Source: Aquincola tertiaricarbonis (GTDB lineage: Bacteria; Pseudomonadota; Gammaproteobacteria; Burkholderiales; Burkholderiaceae_C). From it: a stretch of DNA of 64,000 bases. Positions within the stretch are counted from its first letter, which is position 1. Each line of letters begins with the position of its first letter. The DNA lies in NCBI RefSeq assembly GCF_000969605.1, contig NZ_JZUE01000025.1:1-64000 (forward strand). The letters are read 5' to 3'. Under the pieces are notes generated by a model. It searched no databases. It saw nothing but the letters and a program-made list of their open reading frames with translations, and was not told the origin of the DNA. The translations under genes and the position numbers were made by a program. Below, one piece after another: positions 34,215 to 43,121 of this stretch.

Positions 34215-35465
34215 TCAGCGCTTGGACCAGGCCGGCACCGGCCACACCGGCTTGGTGTCCTTGGCGCGGCTTTCCGCCGGCCACACCGTGCGGCGCTTGC
34301 CGGCGATGTTCTCGGAGATCACGCCGTGGGCATGGGTGTTCTGGCCCTGCTCGTCGAACTTGATGCGCTGGTAGCCGGTGATCAGCGCCGGGCCGCTGGT
34401 GATGTCGGTGGCGGCCAGCGCGTCGCGGATTTTGTCGCGGTCGGCGCTCTTCGCACGCTCCAGCGCATCGGCGATCACGTAGACGTTGGAGAAGCCCTGC
34501 GCGACGTACGCGTTCAGGCCGTGGCCGAGCGCGGCCTGCGTCTTCTTGTCCAGCTCCACGTAAGCGGGCTGCGGGTTCACTTCCAGGATGTCGATCTGGT
34601 AGTCCTCCTGCACGAAGTAGTAGGCCACCAGCTTCGGATCGACCGCCTTGTAGAACGACGGATCCTCGGTGCCGCCGCCGCCCGACCACAGGCCGTAGGG
34701 CAGCTCCAGCCGCTGCTCGGCCAGCTGCTTGGTCAGCAGCAGCTGGTCGGGTGTGTAGAAGGCGACGATGAGCGCATCCGGCTTCGAGCCGCGGATCTTC
34801 AGCAGCTGCGAGGTGAAGTCGGTCTGGTGCGGCGGCGCGGCCTCGTCGAACACCACCTCGTAGTTCTGCTGCGTGCCCAGCTTCTTGATGCTGGCCGCGA
34901 AGGAGCGGCCCCAGTCCGAGCCCTCATAGAACAACGCGATGCGCGACGGGCCCTTGCCTGTCTCCTTCTTCAGCAGCGCCAGGCCGTCGATCACTTCACG
35001 CGAGTCGAACGAGGCCTTGTTGTTGGGGCGGAAGGTGTACTTGAAGTTGCGCTCGGTGATCTCGTCCTTCACCGCGCTGGCGACGATCCACGGCGTCTTG
35101 TTGCGCTCGGCCACTTCGGTCGACGGGAAGGTCACCGCGCTGTTGAAGGCACCGCACATCACCGAGACGTTTTCGCTCTTGATCAGGCGTTCGGTTTCCG
35201 ACACGCCCACGTCAGCCTTCGATTGCGAGTCGGCGAACAGCACGTTGAGCGTGGCGCCGCCCATCGACTTGATGCCACCGGCCTTGTTGATCTGCTCGGC
35301 CGCGGCGGCAATGCCCACGCGCAGCTGGTTGCCCACGGACGCCGAGCCGCCGGTCAGCGGCAGCAGGCAGCCGATCTTCACCGCGGTCTGCGCTTGCGCG
35401 GCAGCCGCCGTCAGCCCCAGAGTCAATACGGCAGCCGCTGCGCGGCCCCAGGCAGTTCGTTGCAT
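34215..35465 (-). CDS. livK: LIV-type periplasmic substrate-binding protein
   Basis: The 416-residue protein has a signal peptide (about 1-25, ending AAAQAQ) and the type I periplasmic-binding fold (KIGCLLPLTGGSASVGNQ at the mature start; LFYEGSDWGRSFAASIKKLG). It is the first gene of the 16-gene operon. Longer than classical LivJ/LivK, like receptors for aromatic or aliphatic carboxylates in Burkholderiales. The symbol reflects role, not proven ligand. Confidence 0.9.
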   Translation of the reverse strand: MQRTAWGRAAAAVLTLGLTAAAAQAQTAVKIGCLLPLTGGSASVGNQLRVGIAAAAEQINKAGGIKSMGGATLNVLFADSQSKADVGVSETERLIKSENVSVMCGAFNSAVTFPSTEVAERNKTPWIVASAVKDEITERNFKYTFRPNNKASFDSREVIDGLALLKKETGKGPSRIALFYEGSDWGRSFAASIKKLGTQQNYEVVFDEAAPPHQTDFTSQLLKIRGSKPDALIVAFYTPDQLLLTKQLAEQRLELPYGLWSGGGGTEDPSFYKAVDPKLVAYYFVQEDYQIDILEVNPQPAYVELDKKTQAALGHGLNAYVAQGFSNVYVIADALERAKSADRDKIRDALAATDITSGPALITGYQRIKFDEQGQNTHAHGVISENIAGKRRTVWPAESRAKDTKPVWPVPAWSKR

Positions 35466-35620
35466 CGCTGTCTCCTGTGTCGTTGGAAGATGTCTGATCG
35501 AACGCCTTCAGTGTTCAGGCGCGGCTGCCATCGGCCAACGGCGATCGCGCAATCGGTTCACGATGTGATCAGTGGAAAACACCGAGTCGGCGGCCGCACC
35601 GCAGCGCTTGCAATGCAGGC
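35466..35620. promoter_or_regulatory. Divergent promoter region
   Basis: A 155-base gap between the start of the 16-gene operon and the divergent epoxide hydrolase. It must hold both promoters. Candidate dyad-like stretches include TCTGATCGAACG (35492-35503) and GATGTGATCAG near 35562-35572, but I cannot assign a regulator or exact -35/-10 boxes. Confidence 0.4.
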
Positions 35621-36775
35621 ATGCATGGTCATCCCCGCCCCTTCGTGCTGCAGGTGCCGCAGCCGAAACTGCAGGCGCTGCAGCAGCGCCTGGCCGAAAC
35701 CCGCTGGCCCGACGAGCCGCCCGGCGAGCCGCCGTGGTCCAGCGGCACCGACAAGGCCTGGCTGCAATCGCTGGTGGCGCATTGGCAAGGCGGCTTCGAC
35801 TGGCGCGCCCAGGAGGCCCGGCTCAATGCGTGGCCGCAATTCACGGGCCGCATCGACGACATCGAGTTGCATTGGCTGCAGGCCGCCGGCGAAGGGCCGC
35901 GGCCGATGCTGCTGCTGCACGGCTGGCCGGGCTCGGTGTTCGAGTTCATGCGGCTGCTGCCGCTGCTGACGCAACCCTCGCGCTTCGGCGGCGATGCGGC
36001 CGATGCCTTCACCGTGGTGGCGCCCAGCCTGCCGGGTTATGGCCTCTCGTTCAGGCCCGGGCAGCGCCGGCTGGGCATCGACGGCATGGCCGACTGCCTG
36101 GCCACGCTGATGACCGAGGTGCTGGGCTACCCGCGCTTCGGCGCGCAGGGCGGCGACTGGGGTGCCTCGGTGGCCGCGCGGCTGGGTTATGCCCATGCAC
36201 CGCTGCTGCACGGCATCCACCTGAACCTGATGCCGATACCGCGCGACCCGTCGCACGTGTCCGGCACGACGGAAGAAGAGCGGCAGTACCACGCCGCGCT
36301 GCAGCGCTGGCTGGCCGAGGAAACCGGCTACAGCGCGCAGCAATCGACCCGGCCGCAGACGCTGGCCTATGCACTCACCGACTCACCGGTGGGGCTGGCG
36401 GCGTGGATCAGCGAGAAGTTCCGCGCCTGGTCGGATTGCGGGGGCGACATCGATAGCGTGTTCAGCCATGACGAACTGCTGGCCGACATCTCGCTGTACT
36501 GGTTCACCGGCGCCATCGGCTCGTCGTTCTGGCCTTACTACGCACGCCGGCGCGATGGCTGGCCGGTGCCCGACGGCGCCACGGTGGACGTGCCCACGGG
36601 TTATGCAGAGTTTCCGGCGGAGATCGTGCGGCCACCGCGCAGCCTGGCCGCACGCACCTTCAGCAACCTGCAGCGCTGGCAGCCGATGCCGCGCGGCGGG
36701 CACTTCGCGGCGATGGAGCAGCCGCAGGCGCTGGCCGAGGAGATCCGCGCCTTCTTCCGGCCGCTGCGGCCGTGA
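35621..36775 (+). CDS. Epoxide hydrolase (alpha/beta hydrolase, EHN-type)
   Basis: The 384-residue protein has the N-terminal EHN region (residues ~6-110), oxyanion motif HGWPGS (100-105), nucleophile elbow GGDWG with D179, and the C-terminal GGHFAAMEQP supplying the catalytic histidine. It is of microsomal-type length and likely opens an epoxide to a vicinal diol in the cytoplasm. It is divergent from the catabolic operon, so an epoxide or its diol could be linked to that pathway. Confidence 0.9.
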   Translation: MHGHPRPFVLQVPQPKLQALQQRLAETRWPDEPPGEPPWSSGTDKAWLQSLVAHWQGGFDWRAQEARLNAWPQFTGRIDDIELHWLQAAGEGPRPMLLLHGWPGSVFEFMRLLPLLTQPSRFGGDAADAFTVVAPSLPGYGLSFRPGQRRLGIDGMADCLATLMTEVLGYPRFGAQGGDWGASVAARLGYAHAPLLHGIHLNLMPIPRDPSHVSGTTEEERQYHAALQRWLAEETGYSAQQSTRPQTLAYALTDSPVGLAAWISEKFRAWSDCGGDIDSVFSHDELLADISLYWFTGAIGSSFWPYYARRRDGWPVPDGATVDVPTGYAEFPAEIVRPPRSLAARTFSNLQRWQPMPRGGHFAAMEQPQALAEEIRAFFRPLRP

Positions 36776-36796
36776 GAACCTGTGGACGAGCCCTCA

Positions 36797-36825
36797 CGCC
36801 CGCGCGGCTGCCTGCGGCGCGGGCG
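36797..36825. terminator. Hairpin between convergent genes
   Basis: CGCCCGCGC (36797-36805) and GCGCGGGCG (36817-36825) form a perfect 9-base stem with an 11-base loop. It lies between the ends of the epoxide hydrolase and IclR genes and could stop transcription from both sides, though there is no clear T tract. Confidence 0.55.
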
Positions 36826-36828
36826 GCT

Positions 36829-37650
36829 TCATGCAGGCTGCTCGGCCGTGGCCATCTCCACCTCGATCTGCCGCAGCTCGTCGCCGATCAGCATCACCAG
36901 TTCGCGGTGGCGCTGTGGCGTCAGTTTGGCCGCGATGGACGCCACGCTGATGGCCCCGATGCCCAGCCGCGCGATGCGAAACGCCATGCCCACGCCGCCG
37001 ATGCCCACCTCCAGGTTGTTCATCGTGAAGGCATGGGCCTGGCGGCGCGCCTGCTCCGCCTCCTTCAACAGGCGCTCGGCCTCCAGCCCCATCTCCGCAT
37101 AACGCGTTGCATGGCGGCGGTGCAGCGCCAGCAGCTCGTCGCGCCCCAGCAGCCCGAGTATGGCGATACCGCCGGTGCCGGTGCCCAGCAGCCGGCGCTG
37201 GCCGATCACGGTCGACAGGATTCGGATCGGGCTGGGGCCGTCTTCCCGGTGGGCGCAGTGCACATGGTCGCCCTCGCGCATCATCAGGAAGACGGTGTCG
37301 CCGGTACGGCGGGCCAGCCGCTTCATAGCCGGGCCGAAGCGCTGCAGCAGCGGCAGCGGCTGCGTCAGCGTGGAAGCCAGCAGCAGTGCCGCGGGCCCGA
37401 GACGGTACAGCCGATGTTCGTCGCGGTCGATGAACTGCTGCTCCACCAGGCAGCTCAGCATGCGGTAGGCGGTGCCGCGATCGAGGCCCGACAGCCCCGC
37501 CAGCTGCGACAGCCGCACGCCGGCGTCGCCCTGTGCGGCCACCAGCTGCAGCAGCTCGAAGGCGCGCCGAACAGATTGCGTGCCCTGCACGGCCTGCCCG
37601 CCACTGCAGGCCGTTGACGACTCGAAAGCGAAGGATGGTGCCGCACCCAT
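36829..37650 (-). CDS. IclR-family transcriptional regulator
   Basis: The 273-residue protein has an N-terminal winged HTH (about 22-85; VRLSQLAGLSGLDRGTAYRML) and the IclR effector domain (VHCAHREDG, GTGTGGIAIL, IGGVGMAFRI). It starts 1 base after the Bug receptor gene, so it is co-transcribed with the receptor and SDR. It may sense their substrate and could also regulate the nearby epoxide hydrolase and 16-gene operon. Confidence 0.9.
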   Translation of the reverse strand: MGAAPSFAFESSTACSGGQAVQGTQSVRRAFELLQLVAAQGDAGVRLSQLAGLSGLDRGTAYRMLSCLVEQQFIDRDEHRLYRLGPAALLLASTLTQPLPLLQRFGPAMKRLARRTGDTVFLMMREGDHVHCAHREDGPSPIRILSTVIGQRRLLGTGTGGIAILGLLGRDELLALHRRHATRYAEMGLEAERLLKEAEQARRQAHAFTMNNLEVGIGGVGMAFRIARLGIGAISVASIAAKLTPQRHRELVMLIGDELRQIEVEMATAEQPA

Positions 37651-37651
37651 C

Positions 37652-38629
37652 TCAGGGCTCCAGCTTGATTTGCGCTTCCTGAATCACCTTGCCCCACACG
37701 CCGGCCTGCTGCTTGACGAGGGCGGCGAACTCCTCCGGCGTGGAGGGCGCGGGCTCCACGCCCAACTCCGCCAGCCGGCGCTGCACCGGCTCGCTCGACA
37801 GCGCCTGCACCAGCTCCTTGTTGAGCCGCGTGACGATGGCCTTGGGCGTGCCGGCCGGAGCGATCAGCCCCTGCCACGAGAAGGCCACGAAATCGGGTAC
37901 GCCGGCCTCGTCGAAGGTGGGTACGTCCGGAAACGCGGCAAGCCGCCGCGGGTATGACACGGCCAGCGCCCGCAGCTTGCCGCTCTTGACGAAGGCCTGC
38001 GACGAAGCGGTGTCCACCAGCATGAACTGGATCTGACCGCCCATCAGATCCTGCAGGCCCGGGGCGGCGCCGCGGTACGGCACATGTGTGAACTTGACGC
38101 CCGTGCGCTGCTGCAGCTGCTCCATCGCCACATGGTTGGGGCCACCGGTGCCGGGCGTGCCGTAGCTGAGGCGGCCCGGCTCTTTGCGGGCCAGCTCCAG
38201 CAGCTCCTTCAACGACCGGGCTGGCACCGACGGATGCACCAGCAACGCATAAGGAAAACGCGCGAAGCCGCCGACGTACTCAAAGTCGCGTTCGGGGTTG
38301 TAAGGCAGCCTGGTGTACAAGTGCTGGTTGAGCGCCAGGGTGGCATTGTCGGCAGAGCCCACAGTCAGGCCGTCGGGCTTGGCACGCGCCACCTCCTGCG
38401 CGCCAAGCATGGTGTTGGCACCCGGCTTGTTGTCCACCACGACGGTCTGGCCCAGCGCCTGCGAGACCGGCGCGGCCAATGTGCGGGCAATGACGTCGGT
38501 GCCGCCGCCCGCGGCGTAAGGCACCACCCAGCGCACCGGCGATGCGGGATAGCCGTCAGCAGCGGCCGACAGGGTGGGGGCCGCCGCCAGCGCCATCGCG
38601 GCCAGAATATGCAAGAACGGGTACTTCAT
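37652..38629 (-). CDS. Bug/TctC-family periplasmic receptor
   Basis: The 325-residue receptor has a signal peptide (MKYPFLHILAAMALAAAPTL) and clear Bug motifs: YPASPVRWVVPYAAGGGTDV, VVVDNKPGANTMLG and VPYRGAAPGLQDLMGGQIQ. It is closely similar in these blocks to the receptor at 21-22 kb, suggesting duplication or a related ligand. Its start overlaps the SDR stop by 4 bases. Confidence 0.9.
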   Translation of the reverse strand: MKYPFLHILAAMALAAAPTLSAAADGYPASPVRWVVPYAAGGGTDVIARTLAAPVSQALGQTVVVDNKPGANTMLGAQEVARAKPDGLTVGSADNATLALNQHLYTRLPYNPERDFEYVGGFARFPYALLVHPSVPARSLKELLELARKEPGRLSYGTPGTGGPNHVAMEQLQQRTGVKFTHVPYRGAAPGLQDLMGGQIQFMLVDTASSQAFVKSGKLRALAVSYPRRLAAFPDVPTFDEAGVPDFVAFSWQGLIAPAGTPKAIVTRLNKELVQALSSEPVQRRLAELGVEPAPSTPEEFAALVKQQAGVWGKVIQEAQIKLEP

Positions 38630-39450
38630 GCCGTTGTCTCCGGTGGTGTGGTGTCGAGGTCAGTGATTGCAGGCCGCACGCCGCCGAAAGTGCTCCACGA
38701 GCCGGCCACCAGCCAGCCGGCGTCCACCGGCAGGTTGACGCCGGTGACCATCTGCGCGTCGTCGGACAACAGGAACACAATGGCCGCGGCGATGTGCTCG
38801 GGCCGTATCAGCACGCCCAGTGCGCTGTTGGCCTTAAGCTTCTCGGGGTCGCGCAGGCCCTTGTCGATCTGGCCCTGCAGCGCGGCCGTGACGGTGTAGC
38901 CGGGCGAGACGGTGTTGACCCGCACGCCGCTGCGGCCCCATTCGGCGGCCAGGCTTTCGCCCAGGCTGATGACACCTGCCTTGGCCGGCGAATAAGCATG
39001 CAGCGGCATCGAGCGCATGCCCGCCACCGAGGCGATGTTGACGATGGCGCCGCCGCCGCGGCGTGCCATCGCGCTGCCGAACTCGGCGCAGCAGGCGTAG
39101 GTGCCTTCAAGGTCCACTGCCAACACCCGCCGCCAAACGCCATGCGGCAGAGCGTCGGGCGCCAACGGGTCCTGCACAATGCCAGCGCAATTGACAAGGC
39201 AGTCCACCAGCACGCCGTGCGCTTCCAGTTGCCTGCGCAAGTCCGCCACCGCGCCGCGGTCGACCACATCCAAACCCACGCCCATGGCGTCGATGCGCGT
39301 GGCCGCTTCCGCGGCCCCGGCCGCATCGAGGTCGGCGATCACCACCTTGGCGCCCGCGGCGCGCAGGCGCTGCGCACAAGCCAGGCCGATGCCGCTGGCA
39401 CCGCCGGTGACCAGGGCGACGCGGCCCTTGAATGAGGAGGACTGCTGCAT
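38626..39450 (-). CDS. Short-chain dehydrogenase/reductase
   Basis: The 274-residue classical SDR has TGGASGIG, VNCAGIV, a serine in VNIASVAGM, YSPAK (YxxxK) and TGVNLPVDAGWLV. It is the first gene of the SDR / Bug / IclR transcription unit, about 120 bases downstream of the GntR gene on the same strand. Confidence 0.9.
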   Translation of the reverse strand: MQQSSSFKGRVALVTGGASGIGLACAQRLRAAGAKVVIADLDAAGAAEAATRIDAMGVGLDVVDRGAVADLRRQLEAHGVLVDCLVNCAGIVQDPLAPDALPHGVWRRVLAVDLEGTYACCAEFGSAMARRGGGAIVNIASVAGMRSMPLHAYSPAKAGVISLGESLAAEWGRSGVRVNTVSPGYTVTAALQGQIDKGLRDPEKLKANSALGVLIRPEHIAAAIVFLLSDDAQMVTGVNLPVDAGWLVAGSWSTFGGVRPAITDLDTTPPETTA

Positions 39451-39570
39451 GAAGCGATGACGTCAGTGAGGTTGGGACACGGGCAGGCCGCATCGGCGCG
39501 ACTGCCGCGCTGAGAACGGGCAAGTAAACAAGTAAGACGCCGCCAGCCAGGCTGCGCGGCCTCGCCGGCC

Positions 39571-40332
39571 TCAATCGGGTCCAGACCGCACGGCCGCCAA
39601 GGAAGGTGCTGCGTGTGCACGGGCGAGAATGGCGTGCCAGTGCTGTTCGATCACCTGCGCCGCTTCGTGGATGTGTTCGCGCATCAGCATCTCGGCACGG
39701 GTGCCCTGGCCGCGCTGAATGGCGTCGAGCACACGAACATGCGCGTCGTGTGACCGTCGCACGATCTCGCGGTCACCCCACAGCACCATGCGATCCGACG
39801 CGATCGGCATCTCGTTAGCGCGTTGCACAAAGCCGTTTAGGCGCCGGTTGCCGCTGGCTTCCAAGATGGCGTTGTGGAATTCGACGTTCATCCGTTGGTA
39901 GACCGCATGGTCTGTGGCGGCCAAGCGAGCGCCGGCCGTCACCCGTTCGCCGATCTCAAGGCAGTGTCGCAGCAGCTCGGCCAGGTGGGCCGGCAGCCCG
40001 CGCTCGGCGGCGCGGCGGCACGCCAGCCCCTCGAGGCAACCGCGTACCTCGTACGCCTCCAGCACCTCCTCCAGCGAAAACTCTCGCACCCAGTACCCGC
40101 GGTTGGTGGCGTACAGCACCAGTCCCTGTTCAACCAGCGCCTTGAGCGCTGCAGTGACGGGGGTGCGGGAGGTGTTCATCTCCTCGGAAAGCGCCACCTC
40201 GGTCAGTCGCTGGCCGGGCCGGTACACACCGCTGAGGATGGCATCCCGCAGTCGCGTCGTCACGGCGGCCAAGCGCGTAGCGGCGCCCAGGTGATGCGCC
40301 TGCAAGGTTGAAGATGAGGAGCGGGCGTTCAT
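39571..40332 (-). CDS. GntR-family (FadR-type) transcriptional regulator
   Basis: From the ATG at 40332 the protein has 253 residues. Winged HTH about 20-90 (LTEVALSEEMNTSRTPVTAAL) and an FCD domain with HNAILEASGNRRL and an HDAHVRVLDAI metal-ligand segment. The upstream frame extension lacks other ATGs and is not family-like. The start codon lies against a perfect palindrome, so strong autorepression is likely. It probably also controls the SDR / Bug / IclR unit that follows. Confidence 0.9.
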   Translation of the reverse strand: MNARSSSSTLQAHHLGAATRLAAVTTRLRDAILSGVYRPGQRLTEVALSEEMNTSRTPVTAALKALVEQGLVLYATNRGYWVREFSLEEVLEAYEVRGCLEGLACRRAAERGLPAHLAELLRHCLEIGERVTAGARLAATDHAVYQRMNVEFHNAILEASGNRRLNGFVQRANEMPIASDRMVLWGDREIVRRSHDAHVRVLDAIQRGQGTRAEMLMREHIHEAAQVIEQHWHAILARAHAAPSLAAVRSGPD

Positions 40333-40342
40333 TGCATGCAAT
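40331..40342. promoter_or_regulatory. Probable GntR operator at the start codon
   Basis: ATTGCATGCAAT is a perfect 12-base palindrome overlapping the start codon of the GntR gene. A near copy lies 95 bases upstream. Binding here would block translation-proximal transcription, fitting autorepression. Confidence 0.55.
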
Positions 40343-40425
40343 CGGTGGTTGGGCAGATGATCGGCGGCGGCATCGTCGCTACAATACGGGGCAAACCCGA
40401 GCTTGCGTTCACCAGGTGAACATTC

Positions 40426-40437
40426 GATGCATGCAAT
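40426..40437. promoter_or_regulatory. Second probable GntR operator
   Basis: GATGCATGCAAT matches 10 of 12 bases of the palindrome at 40331, in the upstream region of the same gene, so it could be the promoter-proximal site. Confidence 0.5.
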
Positions 40438-40548
40438 GAGTGCAATCGACACGCGGCGGTGCCCGCTGGGCGTGGCCAAGTAACGCGGGTAAGCAGGCCG
40501 TCGGACGATGGACGCGGTCGAGTTGCACCCGGTCCGCAAGGCCGGCAT

Positions 40549-41310
40549 GGCGCTAAACCATATGGACCTGACAGGTCAGGGCAGATCGCCTGAAAGCATC
40601 GCTCGTCGGTCGGGCTAGAACGCTCTCATCCAGCCGTATGACCCTCCTCCAGCTTGCGGGCAGACGGGGCGACTGCCTTCCTAGGCGGTTGTGGGAATGG
40701 GCGAAGGCTTTACAGCGGCCGAATCGCGACTTCCGCGATCTCGGGGCGCCGGAGAACGCTGCAGTCGTCAGGACATCGGGCACCAGCCGGCCGAACGTGT
40801 TGGCGGAGCGCCGACGTAAGCCGGTCAAGCGAGAGACAGAAGAAGCCGTTGCCTTGGCGCGCCGGACAACGGCTTGCCCCGCCCCCTCCACTCCTGAGCC
40901 ACAGCCACGTCCGCGAAGCGGCCGTTCAACGCACCCTTTCGACCCAGCAGCGACATCCATTGCCTCGATTCTGTCGCCCTGAAGCCGCCGGGCCGACCAT
41001 AGCAACACACTTGAAGGTGGTCCCTCGGCGGAGGGCACGAATCGGTCGGCAATCCTCAGGGCGCTCTGGACTCAAAATTCGGGTGCTCGGCGCGGACCGC
41101 GCACCGCCCCATCGCTACATTTCGAATGTGACCTCGAGCGTCATAAGACAAGAGCAGGCAGGACCGGGTCTGCTCCAGGAAACCGCTCCGCGAGGCGCGA
41201 TGGATAGCCTGCATCCAGCGCTGCACTGCGCTTCAGGCTCGCGTCCGTCGATCCGGCGTTAGCCGGCGGGGCCGTAAACTCTCGTCAGCACGAAATGGGG
41301 AGCGATTCAA
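40549..41310. other. Intergenic stretch with partial repeat copy G
   Basis: About 760 bases without a convincing gene. A variant of the dispersed repeat occupies about 40740-40960: block GTCGTCAGGACATCGGGCA near 40765 (shared with the copy at 0.1 kb) and the right hairpin remnant GTCCGCGAAGCGG (40909-40921) followed by TTCAACGCACCCTTTCGACC. Confidence 0.6.
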
Positions 41311-42264
41311 ATGAGACAGCGCAGCTACGAGACCCAATTCATCAGGCTCGTGTCGATGTTGTTGCTGGCATGCGCGGCGATCGCCGGTGTCTTCGTTGTT
41401 CTCTCGATTAAGGACTTGAGCGCGCCGCTGAAGGATGTCGCCCTCGATGGCCAGACGCTTGCAAACTATGTGGCGCTCGTATTCGGCACAGCCGTCGCCT
41501 TCGCCGGTTCCTGGGTTGCGATTCGTATTGCGCAAGCGGCCAACGCCGCACAGCAGGCCGCCAACGAGTTGCAGGAGGAATCACTGCGGCTACAGGATCC
41601 TGAGCACATGCAGACACGGGAGTTCATCCGAGAGCGAAGCGCAACCCGGATGCATCTCATGACCGCAGTGCCCCGCGTCTCCGGCGCCATGAACGCGTGG
41701 CTGGCGACCGCCAATACGCACATCGGCCAGATTGCAGCCGCCAGGGGAATTGCGGACATGAAGGGCATCAACGACCCGCGGCTGAGCAAAGAGGACCGTC
41801 AGGCCGTCGGTCTGAGGGCCGATAAGCACCTCGGGCCAATGTTCGGCGAAGTCGCTGACTGGATCGAGTCTGATCTCCTCGCGAAGCTCAACGCTATCAC
41901 GCCGCTGATGCTGGCGCACTTGGGCGCAGAGCCTGCGGATGAAAAGCACTCGCCCGTCAGGCAATGGATTCAAGCGCTGGGTGCTGTGGTCTTCGCGCTC
42001 GGGCCCATCCGGGCGCTCAGTCACACCGAGGCCCTGGGCAACATCGCGCAGGCATCCGGGCGGCTCGAGAAACTGCTCAGCGACCAGCGCCTTTCAGACT
42101 ACGCGTATGTCCACAAGCTTGTGAAGACAATGTCCTCGAACGCAGACTCGGTGGTGGCGACGATCAAAGCGCACATCGATTATCAGGGGATTGCCGACAC
42201 CTGGGGGCGCCCGGAGTACGTTATGAAGCACGGTGGCCCCGGAGTGAGCGTCGTCTCCGATTGA
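41311..42264 (+). CDS. Two-helix membrane protein, hypothetical
   Basis: The 317-residue protein has two N-terminal membrane segments (about 11-32, FIRLVSMLLLACAAIAGVFV, and 52-72, YVALVFGTAVAFAGSWVAI), then a coiled-coil-like stretch (AANAAQQAANELQEESLRL) and a large helical cytoplasmic domain. There is a purine-rich ribosome site (ATGGGGAG) about 10 bases upstream. No family is recognised. It lies alone between a repeat copy and an IS91 remnant, in an accessory region with the kinase-TPR pair. Confidence 0.6.
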   Translation: MRQRSYETQFIRLVSMLLLACAAIAGVFVVLSIKDLSAPLKDVALDGQTLANYVALVFGTAVAFAGSWVAIRIAQAANAAQQAANELQEESLRLQDPEHMQTREFIRERSATRMHLMTAVPRVSGAMNAWLATANTHIGQIAAARGIADMKGINDPRLSKEDRQAVGLRADKHLGPMFGEVADWIESDLLAKLNAITPLMLAHLGAEPADEKHSPVRQWIQALGAVVFALGPIRALSHTEALGNIAQASGRLEKLLSDQRLSDYAYVHKLVKTMSSNADSVVATIKAHIDYQGIADTWGRPEYVMKHGGPGVSVVSD

Positions 42265-42337
42265 GCCCGTCGCGAGCGGCAGTGAGAAGGTTGGCGCTCC
42301 TTGCAGTGGCGCCGGCCTGTGAATCTAACAGGGAGAA

Positions 42338-42763
42338 TTAGGCCGCCGCCTGGAGCTTCATCGGCGCCGACCCGTTTGCTACCATCCCGCAACGCAGCGC
42401 GTCGGCCTGCAGCGCTTCCTCAAGCTCCATGCGCTTGATCTCGGCAATGGCGCCGTCGTCCCCGCCGTCGACCTTCTTCGGCTGCGCACGGGCGAGCCGC
42501 TCCATGAGGCGCAGGTCGCGGGCGGCCAGATGAAGCGCCGACTGGGCCCAGTCCACCATGTTGTCCAGGCCTTTGAGCGACACCTCGGACATGCGCGAGC
42601 GAATGCGCAGTGCCGACCAGATGCCGCGCAGGCGAGGCGACACCCCGCGCATCTCCTGATTGAGCACCAGGTCGCCGGTACCCGTTTCGACGACCTGGTC
42701 GACGACGCCCAGCAACTGTTCTGCAAGGAAGAACCGAGCCGGAGACCAGGTGCCGAGGCTCAA
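42338..42763 (-). pseudogene. Fragment of an unknown gene joined to IS91 DNA
   Basis: The 141-residue frame reads as a helical protein (GLDNMVDWAQSALHLAARDL; IKRMELEEALQADALRCGMV). Its first ~13 codons are antisense to the IS91-type transposase remnant, so the original N-terminus was probably removed by the insertion. No family is recognised. Confidence 0.4.
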
Positions 42764-43121
42764 GCTGCACTTGATCCGGTTTCATGGGGTGCTGACGTCG
42801 AACGCCAAGCTCCGATCGTCCGTGGTGCCCAATCTGCCGCCCGTGCCGGAGCAGCCCGCGGCTGAAGCTGCCTTGGCCGCCAGGTGCGAGGTCGAGACCG
42901 CCCGGGCCCAGCCTCACCGCATCCGCTGGGCGCCGCTGCTCAAGCGGATCTTTGACATCAACATGCAGCACTGCCCGAACTGCGGCAGCGGCGGGCTGAA
43001 GATCATCGCGGCCATCCTCGAGCGGCCTGTGATCGAGGAGATCCTGACCCACCTTGAGCTGGACCAGCAGCCACAGACCGGGGCCGGGCGCTTGAGACGT
43101 GGCAGGACTGAAGCCATCTGA
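42750..43121 (+). pseudogene. IS91-family transposase, C-terminal remnant
   Basis: About 123 residues matching the end of IS91/IS801-type Y2 transposases: VPRLKLHLIRFHGVLTSNAK, then RIRWAPLLKRIFDI, the zinc-like MQHCPNCGSGGLKIIAAILE and VIEEILTHL. The catalytic HUH and tyrosine regions are missing, so it is inactive. The flanking 3' sequence to about 43250 is probably the element's terminal region. Confidence 0.8.
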
